Shown here: piece after piece, positions 1 through 6,604 of the stretch
Position numbering within the stretch: the first letter of the stretch is position 1
How the letters are laid out: each line of letters starts with the position of its first letter
Assembly: GCA_934726455.1 (NCBI GenBank)
Contig: CAKVDS010000061.1
Span: forward strand, 1-10,041
DNA: 10,041 nt
Direction: 5' to 3'
From: an uncultured Bacteroidales bacterium
Lineage (GTDB): Bacteria; Bacteroidota; Bacteroidia; Bacteroidales; UBA932
Notes under the pieces: model-generated
Told to the model about the DNA's origin: nothing
The model's database searches: none
Seen by the model: the letters and a program-made list of their open reading frames with translations, nothing else
Made by a program: the position numbers and the translations under genes

Positions 1-48
1 CCTATCCTGTGCGATAACAGATTGATAATCAATGTGCGCCCGTTTTGA
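1..48 (+). CDS. Possible 3' end of a gene entering from the left edge
   Basis: Frame 1 reads 15 sense codons (ending in residues LIINVRPF) and then a TGA stop at 46-48. This could be the C-terminus of an upstream gene, because the other two forward frames stop within the first 24 bases. Fifteen codons are far too few to identify a family, and an open stretch this short is expected by chance. The inverted repeat TTTTGAC-G-GTCAAAA (43-57) overlaps the stop codon and could belong to the gene end, although it lacks a T-tract. No function is proposed. Confidence 0.15.
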   Translation, partial: PILCDNRLIINVRPF

Positions 49-76
49 CGGTCAAAAATCGACGAAGTCAGGAAAT

Positions 77-508
77 GCGGCCAGAGATGGCTGCCCACGA
101 CCGAGGCTGACGGATTTGTCCCAGACCAGCACCAGACAGCGCGCGACCGTAATCGGAACTGCACCTGCCCGGCAAAGTCGGAAAGCGACTTCCCGGAGGG
201 TCGCGGCAGCGGCGCGGCGGAGCGTCAGCGAATTTGCGAAGCGAATGAGCAGCGGAGACGCCCGGCGAGGGTCGCCGAGCCGGCATGCCCCTGAAAGGGG
301 CTGTCAGCGACAGCTGACTGGGGTTGAGAAAGCCGCGCTTGCGCAGCAAGCGCAAGAGTCTGAGGATATGCCTCAGTCTATAAAAGTCCGCATCAGCGGA
401 CCGCCCGGGGCCGGGATTTTGCTTCAGCAAAATTGGAAAGGCCCTTGAGGGCGCAGGGGTTTCGGGGATATGCCCCGTATAAAAAAGGGAGGCTCCTGGA
501 GACCTCCC
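77..508. repeat. Dense array of short perfect hairpins, no convincing gene
   Basis: This GC-rich stretch has no convincing gene but is packed with inverted repeats. Stems seen: 77-83/88-94 (loop GAGA, one G-U pair), 175-180/186-191 (loop GAAAG), 232-237/241-246 (loop GAA, one G-U pair), 263-268/272-277 (loop GGG), 287-292/296-301 (loop GAA), 301-305/309-313 (loop AGC), 335-342/346-353 (8 bp, loop GCA), 360-365/371-376 (loop ATATG), 386-391/396-401 (loop ATCA), 416-422/427-433 (loop TTCA), 441-444/449-452 (loop TTGA), 463-467/473-477 (loop ATATG), and the terminator at 487-508. From 263 to 508 more than half of the bases lie in a stem. Two hairpins share the core GGATATGCC with different flanking stems. 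The units are not copies of each other, so this is not a tandem repeat or a CRISPR array. Open frames exist on both strands, but their arginine-rich, low-complexity translations look like by-products of GC-rich sequence. Role unknown. Confidence 0.65.
478..508 (-). terminator. Intrinsic terminator, minus strand
   Basis: Read on the minus strand, GGGAGG-(U)-CUC-CAG-GAG-CCUCCC forms a 9-bp stem with one bulged base, followed directly by six U and then AUA. This is a standard Rho-independent terminator for transcription moving leftward. On the plus strand the same hairpin has the A-run in front and no T-run behind, so it should act in one direction only. No minus-strand protein gene lies just upstream of it, which suggests it ends a non-coding RNA. 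Confidence 0.75.
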
Positions 509-662
509 TAATTCCGAATACAAAATTATTAACCGCTAATACCCAGGATAATTTAAGTTAGGTACCGCTTCAGGCAACTGAAGCCAAGGACACCAAAACA
601 AATTACCACAATGACAATGTGACCAAGGCCTCAACCGCCGTAAAGGTTAGAACTAAAAGCAG
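479..662 (-). ncRNA. Candidate structured small RNA of about 184 nt (6S-like?)
   Basis: A -7 promoter box on the minus strand (668-675) and an intrinsic terminator (478-508) bracket about 184 nt with no meaningful open frame. The interior can fold into a long interrupted hairpin. Its apex is GCUUCAG-UUGC-CUGAAGC (567-573 with 578-584), below that 591-594 can pair with 561-564, and below that 599-607 can pair with 547-555 (nine pairs, two of them G-U). A separate small hairpin, CACA...UGUG, lies nearer the 5' end. The length and the long rod with internal loops resemble 6S RNA, the RNA polymerase-binding regulator, which is known to vary strongly in sequence between phyla. That match is inferred from shape and size only. 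Another structured RNA or an unrelated trans-acting sRNA is possible. The 5' end is estimated from the promoter position. Confidence 0.5.
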
Positions 663-667
663 CAATG

Positions 668-675
668 CAAAGGTA
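668..675 (-). promoter_or_regulatory. Bacteroidota -7 box driving the candidate sRNA
   Basis: The plus strand CAAAGGTA reads TACCTTTG on the minus strand, an exact match to the Bacteroidota consensus TAnnTTTG. No clear TTG-type -33 element is seen; only a T-rich stretch lies about 20 nt upstream. Transcription would begin near 661-663 and run toward the terminator at 478-508. It lies about 30 bp from the opposing box for the regulator, giving a divergent promoter pair. Confidence 0.5.
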
Positions 676-697
676 TATAAGGCATCAGAAAAATTGG

Positions 698-705
698 TAT
701 ATTTG
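698..705 (+). promoter_or_regulatory. Bacteroidota -7 box for the regulator gene
   Basis: TATATTTG matches the TAnnTTTG consensus exactly and sits about 73 bp upstream of the GTG start at 778. It predicts a leader of roughly 65 nt. A good -33 element is not visible, which would fit a weak or activator-dependent promoter. The region is AT-rich, so a chance match cannot be excluded. Confidence 0.45.
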
Positions 706-717
706 CATATTAAAAAG

Positions 718-765
718 GTGGAATATCATCCAAAAGCATACCACACAAAAGTGGAATTGTATCAT
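718..765 (+). repeat. Imperfect direct repeat in the regulator leader
   Basis: GTGGAATATCAT (718-729) recurs as GTGGAATTGTATCAT (751-765), the same word with three extra bases. The starts are 33 bp apart, close to three helical turns. Such spacing would suit paired sites for a dimeric or AraC-type regulator, possibly autoregulation, but the repeats lie downstream of the predicted transcription start. A small CCAC-ACAAAA-GTGG hairpin (741-754) overlaps the second copy. There is no direct evidence of function. Confidence 0.3.
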
Positions 766-777
766 AAACTATAGATT

Positions 778-3600
778 GTGATAAAGAGGCTGCTCATATC
801 GCTTTTACTGATAATCATGGCTGTATCATCATCCGATGCGGCTCCGAGACTGCAATACACCTACTATCTCAAAGAGCGCGGCCTCCCGAGAACCCTTGTG
901 CAGGATATGATACAAGACAACTGCGGCTGCCTATGGCTGGCAAGCTGGTCCGGGCTGTACCGTTTCGACGGAATAAGCTTCACAGGATTCAGGGCAGACA
1001 TCCCCGGAACACATGGCGAGAAGGCCAACAACCGATTCGACAGGATAGAGCGTGACAGTTTCGGATATATCTGGGCACTCTCATACGACGGTTCGTTATA
1101 CCGCTTCGATCCGCAGAAAGGGAATTTCAATCCCATGGCATCCGGGCAGGGAATATCTCAAATCCACAAACTCTCGTCAGACGACTTCTGCTTCGTCACG
1201 ACGGAGAACACGATCCTGCGCACAAAATACTCCGACCACGGACGGACATGTAGACTGTCAGAATATTACGCCATCGCCTCTTCTGACAACATCAACTGCA
1301 TATACAAGGATTCGGAGGACAATATATGGACAGCAACGGACAATGCCATCCTGCGCAATAAAGAAGTCGCGAGCAACAACCCCGGATACTGTGTCGAATA
1401 TTCTTCCGGAGCCCTGCGGTTCGGAAGCAAGGACGGCAAAATCATAGAATGCATAGACGGGAGAATTTTCGACATCGGGACAGATGTCAGGTATGATATA
1501 AAGTTGATAGCCAACATACCGGGCACAATCGACCTTGTCCTCGGCTCGGACGACGGGCAGCTTTCCCGGCTGAAGATGGACAAATGGCAACTGGAAAACA
1601 TAAATGTCCCGCCGGAGTGCTGTCTGGGTCCAAGCCCGAAGTCATTCACTGACGGCAAGGGGACTGTCTGGATCTGGTCGCCGTCCGGAGGCATCAGCAG
1701 CCTCGACCCGGATCGCCTCAAGCTTGAACCCATGCGATACGAGGCAGGCGATGCGGAGGGTTGGAATGCCGAGAACAACATATATTCAGCATTCCTCGAC
1801 AACCAGGGCAACATCTGGTTTGCCGGAAGCTGGGGCGGCATAGGCCGCGGAACAAGGAAAGACAGCAATTTCAACCTTCTCAGCTTCACCCCGGACAGCG
1901 ACAGTCCGTCCCCGGCAAACAGCGTAAGGGCAATAGCCCAGAGCAATGAGGGAATCATCTACGCCGGCACAAAAGACGGCAACATACACATCCTCAGCGA
2001 GAACCTCAGCCCTATCACGGTCTGGAGGCTTCCCTTCCCGGCCTACAGCATAACAGAAGACAGGGAGGGACACATCTGGATAGGCACCAAAGGCGGCGGA
2101 GTCATCGAAAATACAGCCCCGGCCTTCGGCTATAGACCTGTATTCAGACCCAAAACATACAGGGGGCCCAATCAGAATGGAGATCTGGTATACTGCGTGT
2201 ATCAAGACAGCACCCGCATGTGGACAGGCTCGTTCGACAACGGCACACAATTTATCGGCAGCAAAGACAAGCTCCGGTCTTCTGCAAGCCAGATGGACAA
2301 GATACGTTTCATCACATCCGGCCCGGACGGAAAGCTGTATGCCTGCGGAAGAAAGGGGATCTTCGTCTGCGAAAACCCGGACGCACCGGAGGATTCTCTG
2401 GATTTCAAAAGGCTGCCCGGCACAAAAGAGCAAGACATCCAGCACCTTCTGTTCACCGGAGACGGTCAGATGTACGCCTCTTCTTTCGGAAGCGGATTCA
2501 TACATTGCCCGCTTGACGGAAACGGCACCCCGTCGGCAATCAGCACAGACGACGGACTGATGTCAAATTTCGTTTTCTCAGCAATCGAAGACAGGGACGG
2601 AAACATCTGGATTGCAACCTATCGGGGTCTGAACAAGTTGAACCCGGGCACGGGCGATGTCATCGGCTGGTCATACGACAGGATAGGCAAGGATCTGCTG
2701 TTCAATGAAGGCGCACCCCTCATCTCCAAAGACGGGAATCTGATATTCAACACGACCGCAGGAATCCTGTATTTCAACCCTGAAGACATCTCAAACAGCA
2801 CTTTCACGCCGAAGGTATTCATCACAAACTGCCAGTTTGCAGGAGAGAGAATCTACCCTGAAGGCGGCAGACAGATAGAGATCCGCGGCAGCGGCAGACT
2901 TGACATCCGATTTGCGGCAGTGGACATGCATGGCCCCGAAAGAGTCATGTACTCTTGGAAGAAAGACGGAGACAAAGACTGGACGCAGCTCGGCAGCACA
3001 CAGATCCTGAGTCTGGACAATCTGGGCATAGGGCGGCACGGGCTCCAGATCAGGTCCACCAACGCGGACGGAGTACAGCGGGACAATGCCCTCAATGTCA
3101 TGGTAATAGTCCGGCCCGCCATCTCCAATTACATCCAGATGGGCATCATGACGGCCATAATCGCCATCATGATATCAGCATACATCATCACACGTAAAAG
3201 GAAAACAGAAAAGACCGCTCTTCCGGCCGCAATCGCAACCGCAGTCGCCGTCACGCCAGCCGGAGCCGAAGACCAGAAATTCACCAAAGCGTTCAAGGTC
3301 TTCCTCGAAGAGAATCTCGACAACGGTGACCTGAGCGCCGAAGACATGGCAGCCGCCCTCAACGTAAGCCGCTCCGCACTGTTTGAAAAGTGCAAGGCTA
3401 TGCTCGGCAAGGCCCCTACAGAATATCTCCGCGACTTGCGTTTCAGCAAAGCCGCGGAGATGATGGCAAAAGGCGGTTATTCAATATCGCAGATAGCCTA
3501 CAAGACAGGCTTCAACGACCCCCACTATTTCAGCAAGGCATTCAAGAAGCGCTTCGGCATGTCACCTTCCGAATACCGCAGAGGACTCAAAGATTCTTGA
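778..3600 (+). CDS. Membrane-anchored AraC regulator with Reg_prop sensor, HTCS-like but without kinase or receiver
   Basis: This is probably the sensor-regulator of the adjacent pectin operon. It begins with a Sec signal peptide (basic IKRLL, hydrophobic core, cleavage near residues 21-22). Next comes a periplasmic propeller of about a dozen Reg_prop-like blades (about residues 28-680), with recurring signatures such as DNCGCLWLAS, DNQGNIWFAG, DREGHIWIGT and DRDGNIWIAT. A Y_Y_Y domain (about 697-775) and a single membrane helix (about 786-805, followed by RKRK) come next. After an Ala-rich linker, an AraC domain (about 832-938) carries two helix-turn-helix units, the second with IAYKTGFNDPHYFSKAFKKRFG. 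Classical HTCS proteins run to roughly 1300-1400 residues and place HisKA, HATPase and receiver domains between membrane and AraC. Here only about 25 residues fill that space, with no H-box, ATP-binding boxes or phospho-acceptor Asp region. The GTG start is chosen because an in-frame TAG lies at 772-774 and the next ATG (817) would destroy the signal peptide. The 3' end overlaps the convergent GH2 gene by 14 bp. Confidence 0.88.
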   Translation: MIKRLLISLLLIIMAVSSSDAAPRLQYTYYLKERGLPRTLVQDMIQDNCGCLWLASWSGLYRFDGISFTGFRADIPGTHGEKANNRFDRIERDSFGYIWALSYDGSLYRFDPQKGNFNPMASGQGISQIHKLSSDDFCFVTTENTILRTKYSDHGRTCRLSEYYAIASSDNINCIYKDSEDNIWTATDNAILRNKEVASNNPGYCVEYSSGALRFGSKDGKIIECIDGRIFDIGTDVRYDIKLIANIPGTIDLVLGSDDGQLSRLKMDKWQLENINVPPECCLGPSPKSFTDGKGTVWIWSPSGGISSLDPDRLKLEPMRYEAGDAEGWNAENNIYSAFLDNQGNIWFAGSWGGIGRGTRKDSNFNLLSFTPDSDSPSPANSVRAIAQSNEGIIYAGTKDGNIHILSENLSPITVWRLPFPAYSITEDREGHIWIGTKGGGVIENTAPAFGYRPVFRPKTYRGPNQNGDLVYCVYQDSTRMWTGSFDNGTQFIGSKDKLRSSASQMDKIRFITSGPDGKLYACGRKGIFVCENPDAPEDSLDFKRLPGTKEQDIQHLLFTGDGQMYASSFGSGFIHCPLDGNGTPSAISTDDGLMSNFVFSAIEDRDGNIWIATYRGLNKLNPGTGDVIGWSYDRIGKDLLFNEGAPLISKDGNLIFNTTAGILYFNPEDISNSTFTPKVFITNCQFAGERIYPEGGRQIEIRGSGRLDIRFAAVDMHGPERVMYSWKKDGDKDWTQLGSTQILSLDNLGIGRHGLQIRSTNADGVQRDNALNVMVIVRPAISNYIQMGIMTAIIAIMISAYIITRKRKTEKTALPAAIATAVAVTPAGAEDQKFTKAFKVFLEENLDNGDLSAEDMAAALNVSRSALFEKCKAMLGKAPTEYLRDLRFSKAAEMMAKGGYSISQIAYKTGFNDPHYFSKAFKKRFGMSPSEYRRGLKDS

Positions 3601-6600
3601 GCTTCATCATGTTGAGCAGGAGCTGCTGGCCGACCACATTGGCGCCGTTCTCTCCGCTCACATCAAATGTCCCGAGAGCCTCATACATCCCGTCCACCAC
3701 GTCACCCTCACGGAGAGAATCCTGCGATGGGGCGTGAATGTCACTGATGCATGCCGGGATATCAAGCGATGTCAGTATCACCTGTCCCCGGCCGGCCCTG
3801 ATAAGGCTCAGCACTGAGTAGACCTCCTTCTTGTGGTCGGCCACGACAGCAGCAAGAGTCTCGCCGTTCTCGCAGCGCAGACCGATGCGGCGGCGATTGT
3901 AGGCGGAGAAGCACTGGTACTCCCAATTGAAGACGCAGTCCTGCGGCAGACCGGCCCATACAGGGTGGGAGCGGTTGAAGTAATTGCCGCCATACCATGC
4001 CGTACCGACTTTCTTGCTTCCGCGATAGTCAAGCACTTCCTTGTCCGCCAAGAACTCAGCCCAACGCTCCGGCTTGTCCACGACTATCAAAGTATGCCCT
4101 TTATAGACCCACTCCATGATGTCGCTCATGCCGCTCCCCCACTGCTGCGGTTCAAACTCGCCGACGACAAGATAATCTCCCGAAGGAGTCCCCGACACAT
4201 ATTCAGCCGGCCTTATGCCGAGACTGGATAGGAAAGCCGCGACCCGACCGCTGCTGTCTGCCACAGAACCGTCGGAACTGATCCCCGAAGCATCAAGCTT
4301 TACGGCAAAGATCTCGTCGCCACCCTCGCACACCGTCTCTTTTCCCCGGAGAAGACGGGCCTCCACACGGCTGTAGCCAGGCTCGTCCACACTGAATTCA
4401 AACCCGGATGCAAGGCACTCTCCATACACCGTCCCGCCGCTGACCTTGACCTTGGCGCTGCGCGAATCAAGCAGGGTGCCGTCAGCAAGACGGTAATCAA
4501 GCACAAGAGTAAAATTACCTTTGAGCTTCTTCTCGTTGATTATGAACACGTCAGCCGTGGTCTTGCGTCCCACAGGGAGAACCTTATGGTTCAACTTCAC
4601 CGAAAGTACCAGAGGGCGGTTGTAGCGGGCTATGAGTTCAGGATCACCTTTGAAATGACGGTAGTTGTCAACCACCCCGGAGTGGTTCTCCAGCTTCATG
4701 CTCTCCCACCCGTTGATGGCATAGCCGTCCACGACATCATTGATGCGGATATTCTCGATGATGCGTCCCTGATAGTAGTATGACACATTGCCCATGGCCA
4801 CTGTAAGATCATCCACCGTAGGGAAGGCCTTGCGGAATCCTTTCTTGTCAAGGAATGCGTCATAGGCATCATACCAGGACAGATAGTCCTGCGCCTCCCA
4901 AGTGGAAGTCTTGCCGGAAGAAAGAATCTCGTCACGTATCAGCTGAAGCCGCGGAGGCGTGCCGATGGCCCCTTCTTCACCCCAGATCACAATCTCGCCG
5001 CGATTGGTGCTGCCGCGCAGGTATTCATCCTTGGAGACATAGAGAGCGTCATGGTATACTCCCGGACCGCCGGCATGATGGTTGTCCCACCAGCCCGTAT
5101 CGCGGAAAGTCGTGTCAAACGGCATCAGATTGGTCTTGAAATGCGCGTCAGGCACAATCTCCGGGTTGTTTCCGTTGCACGAGTTGTATACAAGTATCCT
5201 GCTCGGATCGAGCTCGTGGCCCATCGCCATCTGCTCATAGTCCTGTTTCTGCGGCCACGCTCCCCGTTCATTATGCATATTGTATATCACCAGGCTCGGG
5301 TGGCTGCGGTCACGCATTATCATACGGCGGAGTTTCTCGTTCCGGTACGCGAAATAGAAGCGGCTCTGAAGGTTGTCATCATCAAACTTCGAAATCGGAT
5401 ACTGGTTTCCTCCCGGCTCCTCCCAATAGAGCAGTCCCAGCTCATCCGCCCACTTGAAGACGTCGCTCTGCCCTATTGTCCTGTGGAAATTCAGCATGTT
5501 CAGCCCCATTCCCTTGGCGGCCTCCACCTGACGGCGGGCCAGTTCATCAGAGGGCATGATGCCGTTCTCCGGCCAGAAACTCCAGGAGATGGACGTGCGC
5601 AGCACTATGCGCCGTCCGTTGAGATAGAACTGCCTGTCCCCCTTGACATCCCTCACCTCAAACCAGCGGAAGCCGAAACGGCGGGTGTCGCTGTCTTCCC
5701 CGAGACTCACTTCAAGATCGTAAAGATTCGGCTCATCCACGCTCCAAAGTCTGGCACCGGGCAGCTTGACGGCATACTCAAGAGTATTTTCCCCATCCTT
5801 GAGAGAGGCTGAGTATCTCTTGGCATATACCTCGCGTCCGCCTTTTTCCCGGATCGAAATCCGGACTGGAACATTCTCCGCAGCCTTTTCGGCGAAAGCG
5901 CCCACTTCGATCTTGACCTTGTGCGGATCAGGCTGATTCTGCACATAGATATCAGAAATGTATGTCTTTCCGGTGGCGGTCAGCTTCACCTTGCCCGTGA
6001 TGCCGCCGAAGCCATGGGAAGGATTGGTAAGATACTCACCCCAGCTGTAGACCTGCGAGTCTTTCCAGTTGAAATTCCCGTTAGGATCGGTAATACGGAC
6101 GCTGATCACATTTTCCTTGCCGAATTCGAGGAAGTCTGTAATATCGAAGCCGAACGGCGTGCTGTTGACCAGATCGTATCCGGCAAGTTTATGATTCACA
6201 AATATTTCAGCACGGAAACGCACCGCCTCGAAGTCAATGGCAACCCTGCGTCCCTCCCACGAGGCCGGGATATCCACAACCGTCTCGAACCAGGATACAC
6301 CGACATAGTTGCCTGTCACGCCGAAAGTCTCCCCGTTCCAGCCCCAGAGGTACTCTTCCACCGTAGCAGGGAGATGCACGCCTTTCACGGACGGGTTCTC
6401 CAACAGGCCCCATCCGCCCGAAGGGATGTTCACCGGCAGTTTCTCAATATCGACAGGAGGCAGAAAAAGTTCATCATTCTCCCACTTGGCATCTTTGTCA
6501 AGAGTGATGCTCCAGTTGTGCGAAGATATATCAAGCGTTTCCCGCTGCAGCGGCGCGGCCGCAACGAGCATGGAAATCAAGAAATTAAGAATATTCATGG

Positions 6601-6604
6601 TCAT
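3587..6604 (-). CDS. Glycoside hydrolase family 2 enzyme, probable pectin side-chain or oligosaccharide exo-glycosidase
   Basis: This 1005-residue GH2 protein has the usual order. A sugar-binding jelly-roll (about 55-210) contains FEAVRFRAEIFVNHKLAGYD, which matches the family's N-terminal signature. An immunoglobulin-like domain (about 213-315) follows, then a TIM barrel (about 320-650). The NE pair N445-E446 (in YNMHNERGAW) is the expected general acid/base. E543 or E544 in IVIWGEEGAIG is the likely nucleophile. Further beta domains follow (about 660-770). The C-terminus (about 785-1005) looks like a class I glutamine-amidotransferase-type fold (GDYLVVGEF, TLIVVDKPERW, GRGQVILTSLDI), an inference from pattern only. 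The N-terminus has a hydrophobic stretch ending AAAP, so export is likely, but it has no basic residue. The start overlaps the preceding stop as ATGA; the in-frame ATG at 6598 is an alternative start. The specificity may be beta-galactosidase, beta-galacturonidase or beta-glucuronidase, since GH2 covers all three and sequence reading cannot separate them. It is the last gene of the operon. Confidence 0.85.
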   Translation of the reverse strand: MTMNILNFLISMLVAAAPLQRETLDISSHNWSITLDKDAKWENDELFLPPVDIEKLPVNIPSGGWGLLENPSVKGVHLPATVEEYLWGWNGETFGVTGNYVGVSWFETVVDIPASWEGRRVAIDFEAVRFRAEIFVNHKLAGYDLVNSTPFGFDITDFLEFGKENVISVRITDPNGNFNWKDSQVYSWGEYLTNPSHGFGGITGKVKLTATGKTYISDIYVQNQPDPHKVKIEVGAFAEKAAENVPVRISIREKGGREVYAKRYSASLKDGENTLEYAVKLPGARLWSVDEPNLYDLEVSLGEDSDTRRFGFRWFEVRDVKGDRQFYLNGRRIVLRTSISWSFWPENGIMPSDELARRQVEAAKGMGLNMLNFHRTIGQSDVFKWADELGLLYWEEPGGNQYPISKFDDDNLQSRFYFAYRNEKLRRMIMRDRSHPSLVIYNMHNERGAWPQKQDYEQMAMGHELDPSRILVYNSCNGNNPEIVPDAHFKTNLMPFDTTFRDTGWWDNHHAGGPGVYHDALYVSKDEYLRGSTNRGEIVIWGEEGAIGTPPRLQLIRDEILSSGKTSTWEAQDYLSWYDAYDAFLDKKGFRKAFPTVDDLTVAMGNVSYYYQGRIIENIRINDVVDGYAINGWESMKLENHSGVVDNYRHFKGDPELIARYNRPLVLSVKLNHKVLPVGRKTTADVFIINEKKLKGNFTLVLDYRLADGTLLDSRSAKVKVSGGTVYGECLASGFEFSVDEPGYSRVEARLLRGKETVCEGGDEIFAVKLDASGISSDGSVADSSGRVAAFLSSLGIRPAEYVSGTPSGDYLVVGEFEPQQWGSGMSDIMEWVYKGHTLIVVDKPERWAEFLADKEVLDYRGSKKVGTAWYGGNYFNRSHPVWAGLPQDCVFNWEYQCFSAYNRRRIGLRCENGETLAAVVADHKKEVYSVLSLIRAGRGQVILTSLDIPACISDIHAPSQDSLREGDVVDGMYEALGTFDVSGENGANVVGQQLLLNMMKLKNL

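Noticed and set aside
263..508. CRISPR array or integron attC cassette array
   Set aside because: The units differ in sequence and are too close together. There is no constant repeat, no spacer of regular length, and no cas or integrase gene in the window.
32..523. Overlapping 138- and 151-codon frames on opposite strands in the hairpin region
   Set aside because: The translations are rich in Arg, Pro, Ala and Ser without domain patterns, and the sequence is dominated by perfect inverted repeats. The minus-strand frame would also start just before, and read through, the strong terminator.
778..3600. Full hybrid two-component system (HTCS)
   Set aside because: The protein is about 400 residues too short, and no kinase or receiver motifs lie between the membrane helix and the AraC domain.
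3615..3627. AGCAG-GAG-CTGCT hairpin just past the regulator stop as a possible terminator
   Set aside because: The stem is only 5 bp, no T-run follows, and it lies within the GH2 coding sequence.
5051..5812. A 253-codon plus-strand frame opposite the GH2 catalytic region, and a similar 308-codon frame opposite the lyase at 9049-9975
   Set aside because: Both are shadows of well-supported genes and show no signal peptide, motif or plausible ribosome binding site.
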